In this document: one piece after another, positions 44,733 through 53,354 of the stretch
How positions within the stretch are numbered: position 1 is the first letter of the stretch
How the letters are laid out: every line of letters starts with the position of its first letter
Source of the DNA: Caproicibacter sp047833665
GTDB taxonomy: Bacteria > Bacillota > Clostridia > Oscillospirales > Acutalibacteraceae
Assembly (NCBI GenBank): GCA_047833665.1
Contig: CP181261.1
Location: 1,922,001-1,986,000 of the forward strand
Length of the DNA stretch: 64,000 bases
Direction of reading: 5' to 3'
The notes under the pieces: generated by a model
The model's input: only the letters and a program-made list of their open reading frames with translations
Told to the model about the DNA's origin: nothing
Database searches by the model: none
Made by a program: the position numbers and the translations under genes

Positions 44733-46154
44733 TTAAACCAGTTCTCCGCCTAGAATCCAATTGCGTGCACTGGTAATGCGAACATCGGCGAAAGTGCCAA
44801 TTAAGCTTGTATCCCCGGCAAAATCAACCACAATATTTCCGTCCGTGCGGCCGGTGAGCAAACCGTTTTTCTTGTTTTGCCCCTCAATTAAAACCCTCTG
44901 CACCGTCCCTACGGACTCAGCACAGCGCGCTGCCGCAATTTTTTCTTGCTCAGCGCAAAGCTCCTGCAGCCATTTTGTCTTTTCTTCAATCGGTACGGGA
45001 TCGGGCATTTGTGCCGCCCTTGTCCCCGTTCTGGGGGAATAAATAAAAGTAAACAGTGAAGTAAATTCCACCTGACGAATCAGATCGACTGTGTCAAGAA
45101 ACTCTTCATAAGTTTCCCCGGGAAATCCTACAATAACATCGGAAGTTAGCGAAAGATTGGGAATTTTTTCTTTCGCATATGCAATCAGTTCCAAATACTG
45201 CTCCCGCGTATACCCTCGGTTCATTTCCTTTAAAATGCGGTTATTCCCCGACTGAAACGGCAGGTGCAGATGATGAGAGATATGTTTCCCGGACGCGATA
45301 GTATCAATCAGTTCTTTCGTCAAATCCTTTGGATGAGAAGTCATAAAACGAATGCGGTAATCACCCTCAACTTGATCCAGCATGCGCAGAAGTGCCGCAA
45401 AGCTGATCGGCTTTGAGAGTGTTTTGCCATAGGAATTGACATTCTGGCCCAGCAATGTAATATCCTTGTAACCGCCCCGGACCAGTCCGCGGAATTCCTC
45501 CAAAATAGCCTGCGGTTCACGGCTGCGCTCCCGACCGCGGACATAGGGCACAATACAATAAGAGCAAAAGTTATTGCAGCCGTACATCACGGTCACCCAT
45601 GCTTTCACCGTACCATCCCGTCTAACCGGCAGCCCTTCCGCTATCTCGCGGTCCTCGCTGTCGTCGCCGCGTTCAAAGACGCGCCGATTTTCTGTCAGCG
45701 CACGCAGTAAAAGCTGCGGGAAGCGATGAATGACATGGGTGCCGAACACTAATGTGACAAATGGAAAAACAGAACGAATCCGCTCGGCAGCTTCTTCTTC
45801 CTCCATCATACAACCGCAGACGGCGATGAGTGTGGACGGATGACGGCGTTTGATATGTTTGAGTGCGCCAATATTGCCGAACACCCGGTTTTCCGCGTGT
45901 TGGCGTACCGCACACGTATTAAACAAAATAAAGTCCGCGTCTTCCTCATTTTCCGTAAATGAAAATCCCATCTGTTCCAGAAAGCCTTTGATTTTCTCGC
46001 TGTCTGCCACATTTTGCTGGCATCCGTAGGTGCGAACCAGTGCCATTGGCGTACGGCCATGGACTCGTATTTTCATAATTTGGCGTATTTCCTGGATAGC
46101 TTTATTGTTTTCCTGCATCGTCTCCTGAGAAAGCGACGGATTATTAGATGGCAA
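44733..46154 (-). CDS. miaB: tRNA-2-methylthio-N6-dimethylallyladenosine synthase
   Basis: Radical SAM methylthiotransferase acting on i6A37 made by MiaA. UPF0004 domain cysteines in YGCQQNVADSE, NTCAVRQHAENR and VCGCM; radical SAM motif VMYGCNNFCSYCIVPYVRGR; C-terminal TRAM domain (about 405-473). 473 residues. A TTG start at 46154 is supported by GGAGG 9 nt upstream. First gene of the miaB-ylbF-mutS-mutL-miaA run. Confidence 0.95.
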   Translation of the reverse strand: MPSNNPSLSQETMQENNKAIQEIRQIMKIRVHGRTPMALVRTYGCQQNVADSEKIKGFLEQMGFSFTENEEDADFILFNTCAVRQHAENRVFGNIGALKHIKRRHPSTLIAVCGCMMEEEEAAERIRSVFPFVTLVFGTHVIHRFPQLLLRALTENRRVFERGDDSEDREIAEGLPVRRDGTVKAWVTVMYGCNNFCSYCIVPYVRGRERSREPQAILEEFRGLVRGGYKDITLLGQNVNSYGKTLSKPISFAALLRMLDQVEGDYRIRFMTSHPKDLTKELIDTIASGKHISHHLHLPFQSGNNRILKEMNRGYTREQYLELIAYAKEKIPNLSLTSDVIVGFPGETYEEFLDTVDLIRQVEFTSLFTFIYSPRTGTRAAQMPDPVPIEEKTKWLQELCAEQEKIAAARCAESVGTVQRVLIEGQNKKNGLLTGRTDGNIVVDFAGDTSLIGTFADVRITSARNWILGGELV

Positions 46155-46295
46155 AATGAATTTCCTCCCATACGTTTGGATTACAGATTATTATAACATA
46201 GCACCAATCGTGCTTCAAGGAAAAAACGGTTTTCCAAATCAAGCCATATAGAGCAGCGTTTTTCCATGACGCTGCTTAGCCCTGTGAATAAAAAA

Positions 46296-46332
46296 TGAAC
46301 AGACTGCTGTCCATGGGGCAAACAGTCTGTTC
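46296..46332 (-). terminator. Rho-independent terminator after the GT2-like gene
   Basis: Perfect 9-bp stem AACAGACTG / CAGTCTGTT with a 15-nt loop, followed on the minus strand by CA and six T; 7 bp after the stop at 46340. Confidence 0.8.
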
Positions 46333-46339
46333 CCCTTAA

Positions 46340-47299
46340 TTATTTAGGACGGTACAGTCCGGGCGCAAAACGCCACAGCAAAATCTTCCTCCGCAGCTGT
46401 GAAGTCATTCTGCGGTCGACAGTCAACAGCTGGCTGTAACCATATTCCTGAAGATAACCACGTACGGTGCGCGTATCATTTCCTTCACGAAGAAGAACAT
46501 CGATTGAATTTAACACCGTCTGTGGAATTTTAACGCGTTCCCACAGCCTGAGCAGTTCTGTGTCCGACGGACAATTGTCCCTGATGACATCTGCAACACG
46601 GAGAGCAGCTTCCACACTTTGGAATATATCCGTTCCAGCGGGCTCTTGCTTTCCGCGGCGAAGTTCGCATGTTGCGTTGCGCTGAAGCACAACGGGCGCC
46701 TGTACCACAACTTCAGCCGTCAAAAGGCATCGCGCCACAAATTCTTCAGAATACCCATATCGGCAGGATTCCTCAAATTCAATCCGCTGTTTCAGAAGAA
46801 AATCCTTGCGAATCAGCACTGCGGAGACATCAATCGGTGCATCATACAAAATCCAATTCTTAAGATATTTGCTGCCCCGATGAAGAATTGCGCTGCTCAG
46901 GGATTGCCGTTCCGCCGCATGAGCCTCGTCGCGGTTTCTGCATCCAAAAACAAAATCCGCACCGGTTCGTTTGGCAGCAGCAAGATAAGCCGGAAGAAAA
47001 TCTTCATACAATCTGCGGGCAAAAACAAAGGACACATAAGTTCCGTTTGCTTTCTGAAGTCCGGTATTCAGAGCCGCAGAAGCTGATGTTCGTCCGCTTT
47101 GAATGACACAGCCATGAAGCCCCATATCTTTTATTCTGTGAACGGCCTGCAAAACCGTACGATCGATAGAGCCCATGTCAACTATGATAACTTGCGCATT
47201 TATGTTTTCGGTCTGTTTTTGAAGAAAACGAAGAATTTTAGTGATTTCTTCTTCAACATTTTTGACCGGCAATATCAGGGATACTTCTGTGGCTTGCAC
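46340..47299 (-). CDS. Glycosyltransferase family 2-like protein lacking the DxD motif
   Basis: GT-A fold protein. The N-terminal strand VSLILPVKNVEEEITKILRF and VIIVDMGSIDRT match GT2 nucleotide-sugar binding, and SGRTSASAALNTGLQKANG the next motif. Where GT2 enzymes have a metal-binding DxD (usually FLDADD), this protein reads SFVFARRLYEDF, without any DxD. So catalysis is doubtful; a binding role or unusual chemistry is possible. The GTG at 47299 has GAGGTG 9 nt upstream; a TTG at 47332 is an alternative. Divergent from the radical-SAM-like gene. Confidence 0.75.
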   Translation of the reverse strand: MQATEVSLILPVKNVEEEITKILRFLQKQTENINAQVIIVDMGSIDRTVLQAVHRIKDMGLHGCVIQSGRTSASAALNTGLQKANGTYVSFVFARRLYEDFLPAYLAAAKRTGADFVFGCRNRDEAHAAERQSLSSAILHRGSKYLKNWILYDAPIDVSAVLIRKDFLLKQRIEFEESCRYGYSEEFVARCLLTAEVVVQAPVVLQRNATCELRRGKQEPAGTDIFQSVEAALRVADVIRDNCPSDTELLRLWERVKIPQTVLNSIDVLLREGNDTRTVRGYLQEYGYSQLLTVDRRMTSQLRRKILLWRFAPGLYRPK

Positions 47300-47524
47300 G
47301 ATACTATACACCTCAACTTTTTGATGCCGCAATACCGCTTACTTCATAATCACAGTATATCATACTGCCGGAAAGTGAAAAGTCTTAAGATGGACAGATT
47401 TTTTATGTAATGTTTCTCAGAAATCATATATTTTAACAAAACCGTCAAATTTTATTACAGATTTGCCAATTTGTCTATTTCATGTTTTTGGAAGGCGAGG
47501 TATCTTAAAAAAGGGGTGTCCTGC

Positions 47525-48487
47525 ATGGAATTCGATACAGTAATCAAGCGTGCCGCAATCGGCGCAACGGTAAGCCTGTCGCTGCAAGGAATTCAGGACG
47601 ACCCGCGCCGCAGCATGAAAAACGCGGTAGATTTATTCAGTTATATAGCTGCAGACATATTTGGCGACAGCATTATGTCTAAAATCCGCCGAGAAGCAGA
47701 AAATCCCAAAAGCTGTTTTTATCGAATGATAACCTCCATGGTACAAAACGTGGACCATTCCATTTTAAAAACAGTTGGAACAAACATGTGTTTTAATCGT
47801 GTGGCCATTTTAACTGATTCAGATAATGCTTCCCCCAAAAAAAGTCTTAAATCGTCCTTGCCGTTATCGCGGGATGATTTATGCCGCGCAGTAAAAACCG
47901 CAAAGGAACAGGGCGTGTATTTCTTTATTATCTGCGGCCGCCGCCCTCTTTGCTATAAAGACATCATTTTCGACGTATGCCGGAAAAATCGGGATTGTGT
48001 GTTTTATATCACAGCCGAAGAAAATGATATTAATGACAATCTTGCGGCAAACATTGTAGAAGCAGGCAACATTATCATAGCTATGAGAATCAGCACAAGC
48101 AGCGAACCCGAACATATTGCTAGGCAGTGCCGCCGCTCATTTCAAATTTTAAGAAACAGACAATGCCTGTTCGGTTATATTGCAGAAATAGGCTCGCTGC
48201 CTGCCAAAGCATGCTGCAGTGACGGATTTATTAATTACATGGCAAAACTTGGCTGTTTATTCGGTTGGTATTATATTTCAGAATCCGGACGTACAACTGT
48301 CTCTTGCCGGCTTGCAGTAAACAAACTGATGAATTCCGCCCTAACCTCCAGAAGCAAACCGCTGCTTCTTCTTAGCCCTCAGACGGACAGAAGGATACTT
48401 CGGCGTTTTGTAACAGGCGGACGCTGTTACCTGAGTTTTTCTGAAAATGAAATCCGTTGCCGAAACTTTGTTTCAAAAAGGCATTAG
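47525..48487 (+). CDS. Radical-SAM-like protein without the CxxxCxxC cluster motif
   Basis: The 320 residues follow the layout of a clostridial radical SAM group: helical N-terminal part (about 1-90), then VAILTDSDNASP where active enzymes have a strand followed by ACNLHCTGCW, then LSRDDLCRAVKTAKEQGVYF, ICGRRP in place of the SAM-binding TGGEP, DVCRKNRDCVFYITAEEND and a barrel-like rest. All three cluster cysteines and the GGE motif are replaced. The match is from memory of the family pattern, not a computed alignment. GGGGTG lies 7 nt before the ATG. Stop abuts the convergent TetR gene. Confidence 0.6.
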   Translation: MEFDTVIKRAAIGATVSLSLQGIQDDPRRSMKNAVDLFSYIAADIFGDSIMSKIRREAENPKSCFYRMITSMVQNVDHSILKTVGTNMCFNRVAILTDSDNASPKKSLKSSLPLSRDDLCRAVKTAKEQGVYFFIICGRRPLCYKDIIFDVCRKNRDCVFYITAEENDINDNLAANIVEAGNIIIAMRISTSSEPEHIARQCRRSFQILRNRQCLFGYIAEIGSLPAKACCSDGFINYMAKLGCLFGWYYISESGRTTVSCRLAVNKLMNSALTSRSKPLLLLSPQTDRRILRRFVTGGRCYLSFSENEIRCRNFVSKRH

Positions 48488-48488
48488 C

Positions 48489-49085
48489 TCAGCGCCGTTG
48501 CGGGCTTTCATTATTCTCTGTGATTGTGCGCAGATATCGAGCTGCCGTAAACTGTTTGCTGTCATCTATAAAATATTTCAGTTTATCAACTAATTCTTTA
48601 GGTTGTTCTTTCATGCCTTTGCGCACCCACTGCACCACAATTCCAACAAGACCGTATGTATAAAATTCGGCAATAAAATTTTTGTCTTCCTCCCGCAGTT
48701 CCTTTCCTTTTTCCATAGCGTTGATGATTTCAATCAGCAGGCACTTAGTCAGATTAAAAAAATAATCCTGAAAAGCATTTTGTCCCGTCACGTTTAAAGC
48801 ATTGCGGTAAAAATATTTTTCTCGTTTCATAATATTAAGTATTTCCAGCAATACATCGCTCCAATCATGAAACGATTTTTGGGAAGAAACAACAGAAACA
48901 ACCTCATTATAATAAATCCAATTGACCAAATCATATTTATCCTTGAAATGATAATAAAATGTCTGGCGGTTAATTCCGCAATGATGGACGATGTCTGCAA
49001 CGGAGATTTTCCGCAAATCTTCTTTTTTCATCAGTTCTTTAACGGATTGAGCAATTGCCTTTTTAGTAATCAGTGATTCAGACAT
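48489..49085 (-). CDS. TetR/AcrR family transcriptional regulator (DhaS-like)
   Basis: Helix-turn-helix regulator. ISVADIVHHCGINRQTFYYH followed by FKDKYDLVNWIYYNE is the TetR DNA-binding domain (about 10-60); the rest is an all-helical ligand/dimer domain like that of DhaS-type regulators. Ligand and targets unknown. Converges with the radical-SAM-like gene, with 1 bp between the stops, and follows the CNNM gene in the same direction. Confidence 0.9.
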   Translation of the reverse strand: MSESLITKKAIAQSVKELMKKEDLRKISVADIVHHCGINRQTFYYHFKDKYDLVNWIYYNEVVSVVSSQKSFHDWSDVLLEILNIMKREKYFYRNALNVTGQNAFQDYFFNLTKCLLIEIINAMEKGKELREEDKNFIAEFYTYGLVGIVVQWVRKGMKEQPKELVDKLKYFIDDSKQFTAARYLRTITENNESPQRR

Positions 49086-49111
49086 AAACGTCCCCCATTT
49101 TTCAGCTAAAT

Positions 49112-50392
49112 CTAATCTTCGGATTTATCTTCCGCTGTTTGTGCGAGGGGTTCGGGCAGTTTAATACAAACGATTGTCGCATGTCTGGCGGCGGCTTTCG
49201 CAACCGTGAATTTTATCTTGTGGAATTCAAAGCTGTCTCCTGCGGAGGGAATTTTTCCAAGCTGTTCCATAATCCAACCGCTAACCGTTACAGAGTCAAA
49301 CTCATCCTCCGATTTTTTGAGTCCAAAAAATTCGAACATTTCATCCAAATTGGCCGCGCAGTTAACCTCATATGTTAAATCATCTATTTTCTTAAAATAA
49401 TCAATCACTTCATCGTGCTCGTCCCAAATATCCCCCACAAGTTCTTCTAAGATATCCTCCATTGTTACAATGCCCTGTGTACCGCCGAATTCATCCACAA
49501 CAACGGCCATATGAGTATTGACTTGCTGCAAAAGCCGCAAAAGATCCGATATTTTCATACCGGGTCCTACATAGGTAACTTTTTTAATAATTGAGGAAAT
49601 TCCGGTTTCTCCGCTGTAAAGCGCCCTGAAATAATCTTTTTCATGGATCATTCCAATAATGTTATCTATGGAGTCTTCATACACAGGCAGTCTGGAATAA
49701 TTCGTATTCAAAAAAAGGTCTGTAATTTTCTCCATAGGTGTTTTTTTATCAACAGCTACAATATTCACCCTCGGAGTTAAAATATCATTTGCATCTAAGT
49801 CATTAAATTCAATAGCAGAGCGAATTAATTCACCATTACTTTCATCAATTCCCCCATCATTTTGAGCTTCATCTACATAAGTTATCAATTCTTCCTGAGT
49901 AACCCTTGTTTCATCTTTTCGCTTAAATATAAGTCTTAAAAGTTTTTTCCATCCAGCTGATAAATAATTTAAAGGGGTAAACAGCATAACGAAAAACCGC
50001 AATGCAGGAGTAACAGAAAGTGCAAAACTTTCCGGACTTTCCTTTGCCAAAAATTTAGGCGAAATTTCTCCGAAAATCAATACAATCACTGTCATTACAG
50101 CCGTTGAAATCGACACGCCTGCGCCGTCATACAGCGATGTGAAAAAGACGGTTGCTATGGAAGCGCCCGCAATGTTAACAATATTATTGCCGATTAGAAT
50201 GGTAGAAAGCAAGCTATCGTAATTTTCCGCCAGTTTTAGCGTAGCGGCAGCGCGGGGATTTCCGGTATTCGCAAGGCTTTTGATTCTTACTGTATTTAAT
50301 GTTGTAAAAGCAGTTTCGCTAGCAGAAAAAAATCCCGACATCATGGTAAAAATCACAATCAGCAATAGTTGATATATGGATTGATCGCTCAT
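49112..50392 (-). CDS. CNNM/CorC (hemolysin C-like) transporter-associated protein
   Basis: Membrane protein of the CNNM/CorC family, linked to Mg2+ efflux. DUF21 domain (about 1-190, four helices; SGFFSASETAFTTLNTVRIK), two CBS domains (about 205-330; TPRVNIVAVDKKTPMEKITD and VVDEFGGTQGIVTMEDILEE) and a C-terminal CorC_HlyC domain with SVTVSGWIMEQLGKIPSAGD. 426 residues. The 208 bp upstream, before the IS, are AT-rich with no clear element. Confidence 0.9.
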   Translation of the reverse strand: MSDQSIYQLLLIVIFTMMSGFFSASETAFTTLNTVRIKSLANTGNPRAAATLKLAENYDSLLSTILIGNNIVNIAGASIATVFFTSLYDGAGVSISTAVMTVIVLIFGEISPKFLAKESPESFALSVTPALRFFVMLFTPLNYLSAGWKKLLRLIFKRKDETRVTQEELITYVDEAQNDGGIDESNGELIRSAIEFNDLDANDILTPRVNIVAVDKKTPMEKITDLFLNTNYSRLPVYEDSIDNIIGMIHEKDYFRALYSGETGISSIIKKVTYVGPGMKISDLLRLLQQVNTHMAVVVDEFGGTQGIVTMEDILEELVGDIWDEHDEVIDYFKKIDDLTYEVNCAANLDEMFEFFGLKKSEDEFDSVTVSGWIMEQLGKIPSAGDSFEFHKIKFTVAKAAARHATIVCIKLPEPLAQTAEDKSED

Positions 50393-50600
50393 GAATATCC
50401 CCTTATATAATGTTTATTTTCTATTTTGTCACATATCTTATCATACTTCCCATATTTTTTCAAATTCATTCCTGTATCATATTGCGCAAAAAATTCAAAT
50501 AATTAAAAAAAACTTATATAATTCGACTATAATTCGACATATTGTTCTGTTAGCTTCCATACAACTTTCTCTCAGAGCGGTGAATTGCTATGCTTGAAAG

Positions 50601-50624
50601 AATTTTTTAAAATTTTTATTGAAA
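50601..50624. repeat. 24-bp target-site duplication, IS481-like copy 1, left
   Basis: AT-rich 24-mer (begins AATTTTTTAA, ends ATTGAAA) repeated exactly at 51688-51711. A 25th base (T) also agrees but can belong to the element end. It is an unusually long duplication for a DDE insertion sequence. Confidence 0.9.
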
Positions 50625-51687
50625 TGTAGGTTTGTCAAACATATTGGACAGTATGGGAATGCAAAAATTCAGAAGGAGACAACCAATGAAGAGGACGCAT
50701 CGGCATATTATTAGAGCGTCTTAAGTAGATGGAAAGTTGGTTTTCAAAGTCCGCTAAAGAGTAAAAATGGTGTTTGTCATAAAAGCGTTTTTGGTCTTCG
50801 CGATGACTGCGTTCCACTTTCCCGTTGTGCCTAGGGGTATAAGGACGAATTAACTTGTGCCGAATATGAAGTTTAGCGGCAGTGGCCTCAAACAACGTCA
50901 GCAGATGTTTCTTGGAAGGTGAGAAACGGTTGGTGAATTCAAAACCGTTGTCAGTTTGAACGCATTCCACACGAACGCCGCGCCGGGCAAACCATTCGAC
51001 AGCTCGTTTTAGAAAGTCAGCAGAAGAGTAAGTACTCTGTTCAGGGTACGCTGCCAGAAAACGCAGCCTAGAAAATTCATCAATAGCGGTGTACTGGAAA
51101 AGCCGAAGCTCAGGGTCGGCAATACAGCGCTTTGGAACAACTTTTACATCGATCTGAATGCGTTCTCCGGGATATGTCATTTGCTCATATGGCTTTGGCT
51201 GATATTTCTTCTTTGGTTTTGATTCTGGGAACATTCCCATTCGGCGCATTACACGGAACAGACTTTCCGGACATCGTGTGTATCCCCGCTTTTTTAACCG
51301 AGACCATAGTTCAATCATACCGAGGTCGGGATTTCTGCGCCGCATGTCGCGAATCAGCTTTAACTCGGCAGGTGTATGCTGGTTTGGATGACTGTGAGGC
51401 CTCCTAGACCGGCAAGCCAACGATTCTAATGTACCGTCATACCGGGCCATCCAGAAATAGATAAAGGAACGGCTTTTGTTGTATTTTCGGCTCGCACGGC
51501 TAACACCGTACTTTTGAGCATAAATCATTAGGGATTGCCTAAACTTCATATCTTGTGTTACACTATTCATGCAGAAATGGGCACTTCCTTTCGGTATGAT
51601 TTGGTTTGTGTAGCTTTATTTTAACCGATGTGTCCATTTCTGTATTTTATTTTTTCTCAACTGTCCAATATGTATTGTAGTCCTACA
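50625..51687 (-). mobile_element. IS481-like insertion sequence, copy 1 (1063 bp)
   Basis: Begins TGTAGGTTTGTCAAAC and ends in the imperfect complement of that sequence (right end read inward: TGTAGGACTACAATAC); both ends share ACATATTGGACAGT further in. One transposase gene fills most of it, on the minus strand. Bounded by the 24-bp duplication, with tRNA-Ala downstream. About 98-99% identical to copy 2 at 57.5 kb by eye. Confidence 0.92.
50635..51570 (-). CDS. IS481-like rve-type transposase (copy 1)
   Basis: DDE transposase of 311 residues. An N-terminal helix-turn-helix (about 15-45; KYGVSRASRKYNKSRSFIYF) is followed by the rve core: GERIQIDVKVVP (first Asp), VECVQTDNGFEFTNRF (second Asp), TPRHNGKVERSHRED (Glu). 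A single uninterrupted frame without the IS3 two-ORF frameshift supports IS481 type. Protein identical to copy 2. Confidence 0.9.
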   Translation of the reverse strand: MNSVTQDMKFRQSLMIYAQKYGVSRASRKYNKSRSFIYFWMARYDGTLESLACRSRRPHSHPNQHTPAELKLIRDMRRRNPDLGMIELWSRLKKRGYTRCPESLFRVMRRMGMFPESKPKKKYQPKPYEQMTYPGERIQIDVKVVPKRCIADPELRLFQYTAIDEFSRLRFLAAYPEQSTYSSADFLKRAVEWFARRGVRVECVQTDNGFEFTNRFSPSKKHLLTLFEATAAKLHIRHKLIRPYTPRHNGKVERSHREDQKRFYDKHHFYSLADFENQLSIYLRRSNNMPMRPLHWLSPSEFLHSHTVQYV

Positions 51688-51711
51688 AATTTTTTAAAAT
51701 TTTTATTGAAA
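51688..51711. repeat. 24-bp target-site duplication, IS481-like copy 1, right
   Basis: Identical to 50601-50624. It ends 4 bp before the -35 box of the tRNA-Ala promoter and its A/T-tracts resemble an UP element. Confidence 0.9.
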
Positions 51712-51715
51712 TCTC

Positions 51716-51744
51716 TTGCAAATCCTGTCTAAATATGATATGAT
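51716..51744 (+). promoter_or_regulatory. Sigma-A promoter of tRNA-Ala
   Basis: TTGCAA (51716-51721), 17-bp spacer, TATGAT (51739-51744) with an extended TGA directly before it. The tRNA starts 30 bp after the -10 box. Confidence 0.8.
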
Positions 51745-51773
51745 ATCAAAGCTGTCTAGTGAACGAAAGATTT

Positions 51774-51849
51774 GGGGTATTAGCTCAGTTGGGAGAGCGC
51801 TACACTGGCAGTGTAGAGGTCAGCGGTTCGAACCCGCTATGCTCCACCA
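51774..51849 (+). tRNA. tRNA-Ala (anticodon GGC)
   Basis: 76-nt cloverleaf: acceptor GGGGTAT / ATGCTCC (two G-U pairs), D-arm TTAGCTCAGTTGGGAGAGC, anticodon arm CTACA-CTGGCAG-TGTAG with GGC, T-arm GCGGTTCGAACCCGC, discriminator A and encoded CCA. Anticodon and G3-U70 pair both fit alanine. Confidence 0.97.
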
Positions 51850-51854
51850 AACAC

Positions 51855-51887
51855 AAACCCGCATGGCTTTAAGGCCTGCGGGTTTTT
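51855..51887 (+). terminator. Terminator after tRNA-Ala
   Basis: AAACCCGCA..GGC / GGCC..TGCGGGTTT hairpin followed by a short T-run, 6 bp after the tRNA. Confidence 0.85.
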
Positions 51888-51957
51888 GCTATACAAAATG
51901 GTAAAAGGCAATCAGCCTATTTCGGCTTTTCTGGCTTAGGCAGTTGCTCCTAATATT

Positions 51958-51995
51958 AAAAAGTCCGGAAAGCGCCCCATGCTTCCCGGACTTTT
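51958..51995 (-). terminator. Terminator downstream of the dehydratase-like gene
   Basis: Stem AAAAGTCCGG / CCGGACTTTT with inner GC pairs; T-rich on either strand. A second, longer imperfect hairpin (52003-52048; GGCTCT...AGAGCC with inner ATAGT/ACTAT and AGGT/ACCT) lies between it and the stop at 52054. Confidence 0.75.
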
Positions 51996-52053
51996 AAAAT
52001 TCGGCTCTGTGCCGATAGTGAGGTTACCTCAACTATTGACATAGAGCCATTTT

Positions 52054-53340
52054 TTATATTGACTCTCCTGCATTCTGCGAAAGATTTTCCCTTGCTACTG
52101 CAAGCATCAGTTTAATCCTGTTTTCCTGATTGACTTTGGTTGCACTTGGGTCATAATCAATCGGAACTATATTGGAGCGCGGCTCAACCGCTTTGATTTT
52201 ATGAATCATGCCTTTGCCGCAAATGTGATTCGGCAGGCATCCAAAAGGCTGCGCACAAACAATGTTTTCATAGCCCTGTTCAATCAGCTCCATCATTTCC
52301 GCTGTCAATAACCAACCTTCTCCCATTTTATCGCCATAGCCGATAATTCCTTTGACAAGGCTCTTTGTATGAGCATAAGGAGTGGGGGGAAGATATCTAG
52401 GCTCGGTCTTGACCGCTTCAATTAGGATATCCTGCATTTTAAGCAGGTAATTCATCAGTTTTTGAACAAAGAAGTGCTTGATGGGATTCCCTCCGTAAAG
52501 GTGGATATCTTCCAGACGGTTATCAACCTTAAACAGCGCAAAACCCATAAGCCCCGGTACGTTGATTTCGCAGTCCTGCTCCCGGAGAAAATCTTCCAAA
52601 TTGTTGTTTCCAAGAGCAGCGTATTTTACATAAATTTCTCCAACAATGCCTACTTTCACTTTGGGAACCTTTTGAATGGGAATCGTTGCAAAATCATGCA
52701 CAATGCGATGCAGGTTTTCTTTCAGTTCTTTTAAAGACAGTCCACGCCCATGATTAAATTGGTCGGAAAGTTCCGAAATCCATTTTTCAACCTTTTTGTT
52801 GCTGTCCCCTTTGTGGATTTCATAGGCCTCTGTTTGGTTGTAAAGCAGCATCAGTGCATCGCCGTACACCAAACCGGCTACAAACTTGCGAACCATGGAA
52901 AGAGTAATGTGGAACCCCGGATTCCACTCCAAAAAAGACAGATTGAGGGAAATAACGGGAATTTGCTCTAAGCCCGCCTTTTTCAAAGCCTTACGCAGCA
53001 GATGAATATAATTTGAGGCGCGGCATCCCCCGCCGGTCTGCGTGATAACCAATGCGGTTTTGTTCAGATCATATTTTCCGGAATGCAGGGCATCAATAAA
53101 CTGCCCTATTACCAGTAAAGCAGGATAGCAGGTATCATTGTGAACGTATTTCAGGCCTTCCTGTACAATATTCGGCCCGGTGGTGTCTAAGAGCTCAAAA
53201 TTGTACCCGCAGTTTCTCATGACGTTGACAATCAGCCGAAAATGAATCGGAGCCATCATCGGCGCTAAGATGGTATACTCCTTTTTCATTTCTTTTGTAA
53301 AAAGGAGACGTCCCTTTTTGTTGTATTTTAGCTTTGCCAT
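52054..53340 (-). CDS. 2-hydroxyacyl-CoA dehydratase (HgdB-like) component, paired with activase
   Basis: Protein of 428 residues related to the dehydratase subunits of 2-hydroxyacyl-CoA dehydratases. Cys motifs in HNDTCYPALLVIGQF, ITQTGGGCRASNYIHL and CAQPFGCLPNHICGKG could hold a [4Fe-4S] cluster. With the upstream activase (965 residues) the total matches the roughly 1400-residue single proteins many clostridia encode; here they are two genes. ATG at 53340 has GGGAAG 8 nt upstream; an ATG at 53358 overlaps the activase stop as ATGA. Substrate unknown. Confidence 0.82.
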   Translation of the reverse strand: MAKLKYNKKGRLLFTKEMKKEYTILAPMMAPIHFRLIVNVMRNCGYNFELLDTTGPNIVQEGLKYVHNDTCYPALLVIGQFIDALHSGKYDLNKTALVITQTGGGCRASNYIHLLRKALKKAGLEQIPVISLNLSFLEWNPGFHITLSMVRKFVAGLVYGDALMLLYNQTEAYEIHKGDSNKKVEKWISELSDQFNHGRGLSLKELKENLHRIVHDFATIPIQKVPKVKVGIVGEIYVKYAALGNNNLEDFLREQDCEINVPGLMGFALFKVDNRLEDIHLYGGNPIKHFFVQKLMNYLLKMQDILIEAVKTEPRYLPPTPYAHTKSLVKGIIGYGDKMGEGWLLTAEMMELIEQGYENIVCAQPFGCLPNHICGKGMIHKIKAVEPRSNIVPIDYDPSATKVNQENRIKLMLAVARENLSQNAGESI

Positions 53341-53354
53341 ATTCTCAACTTCCC

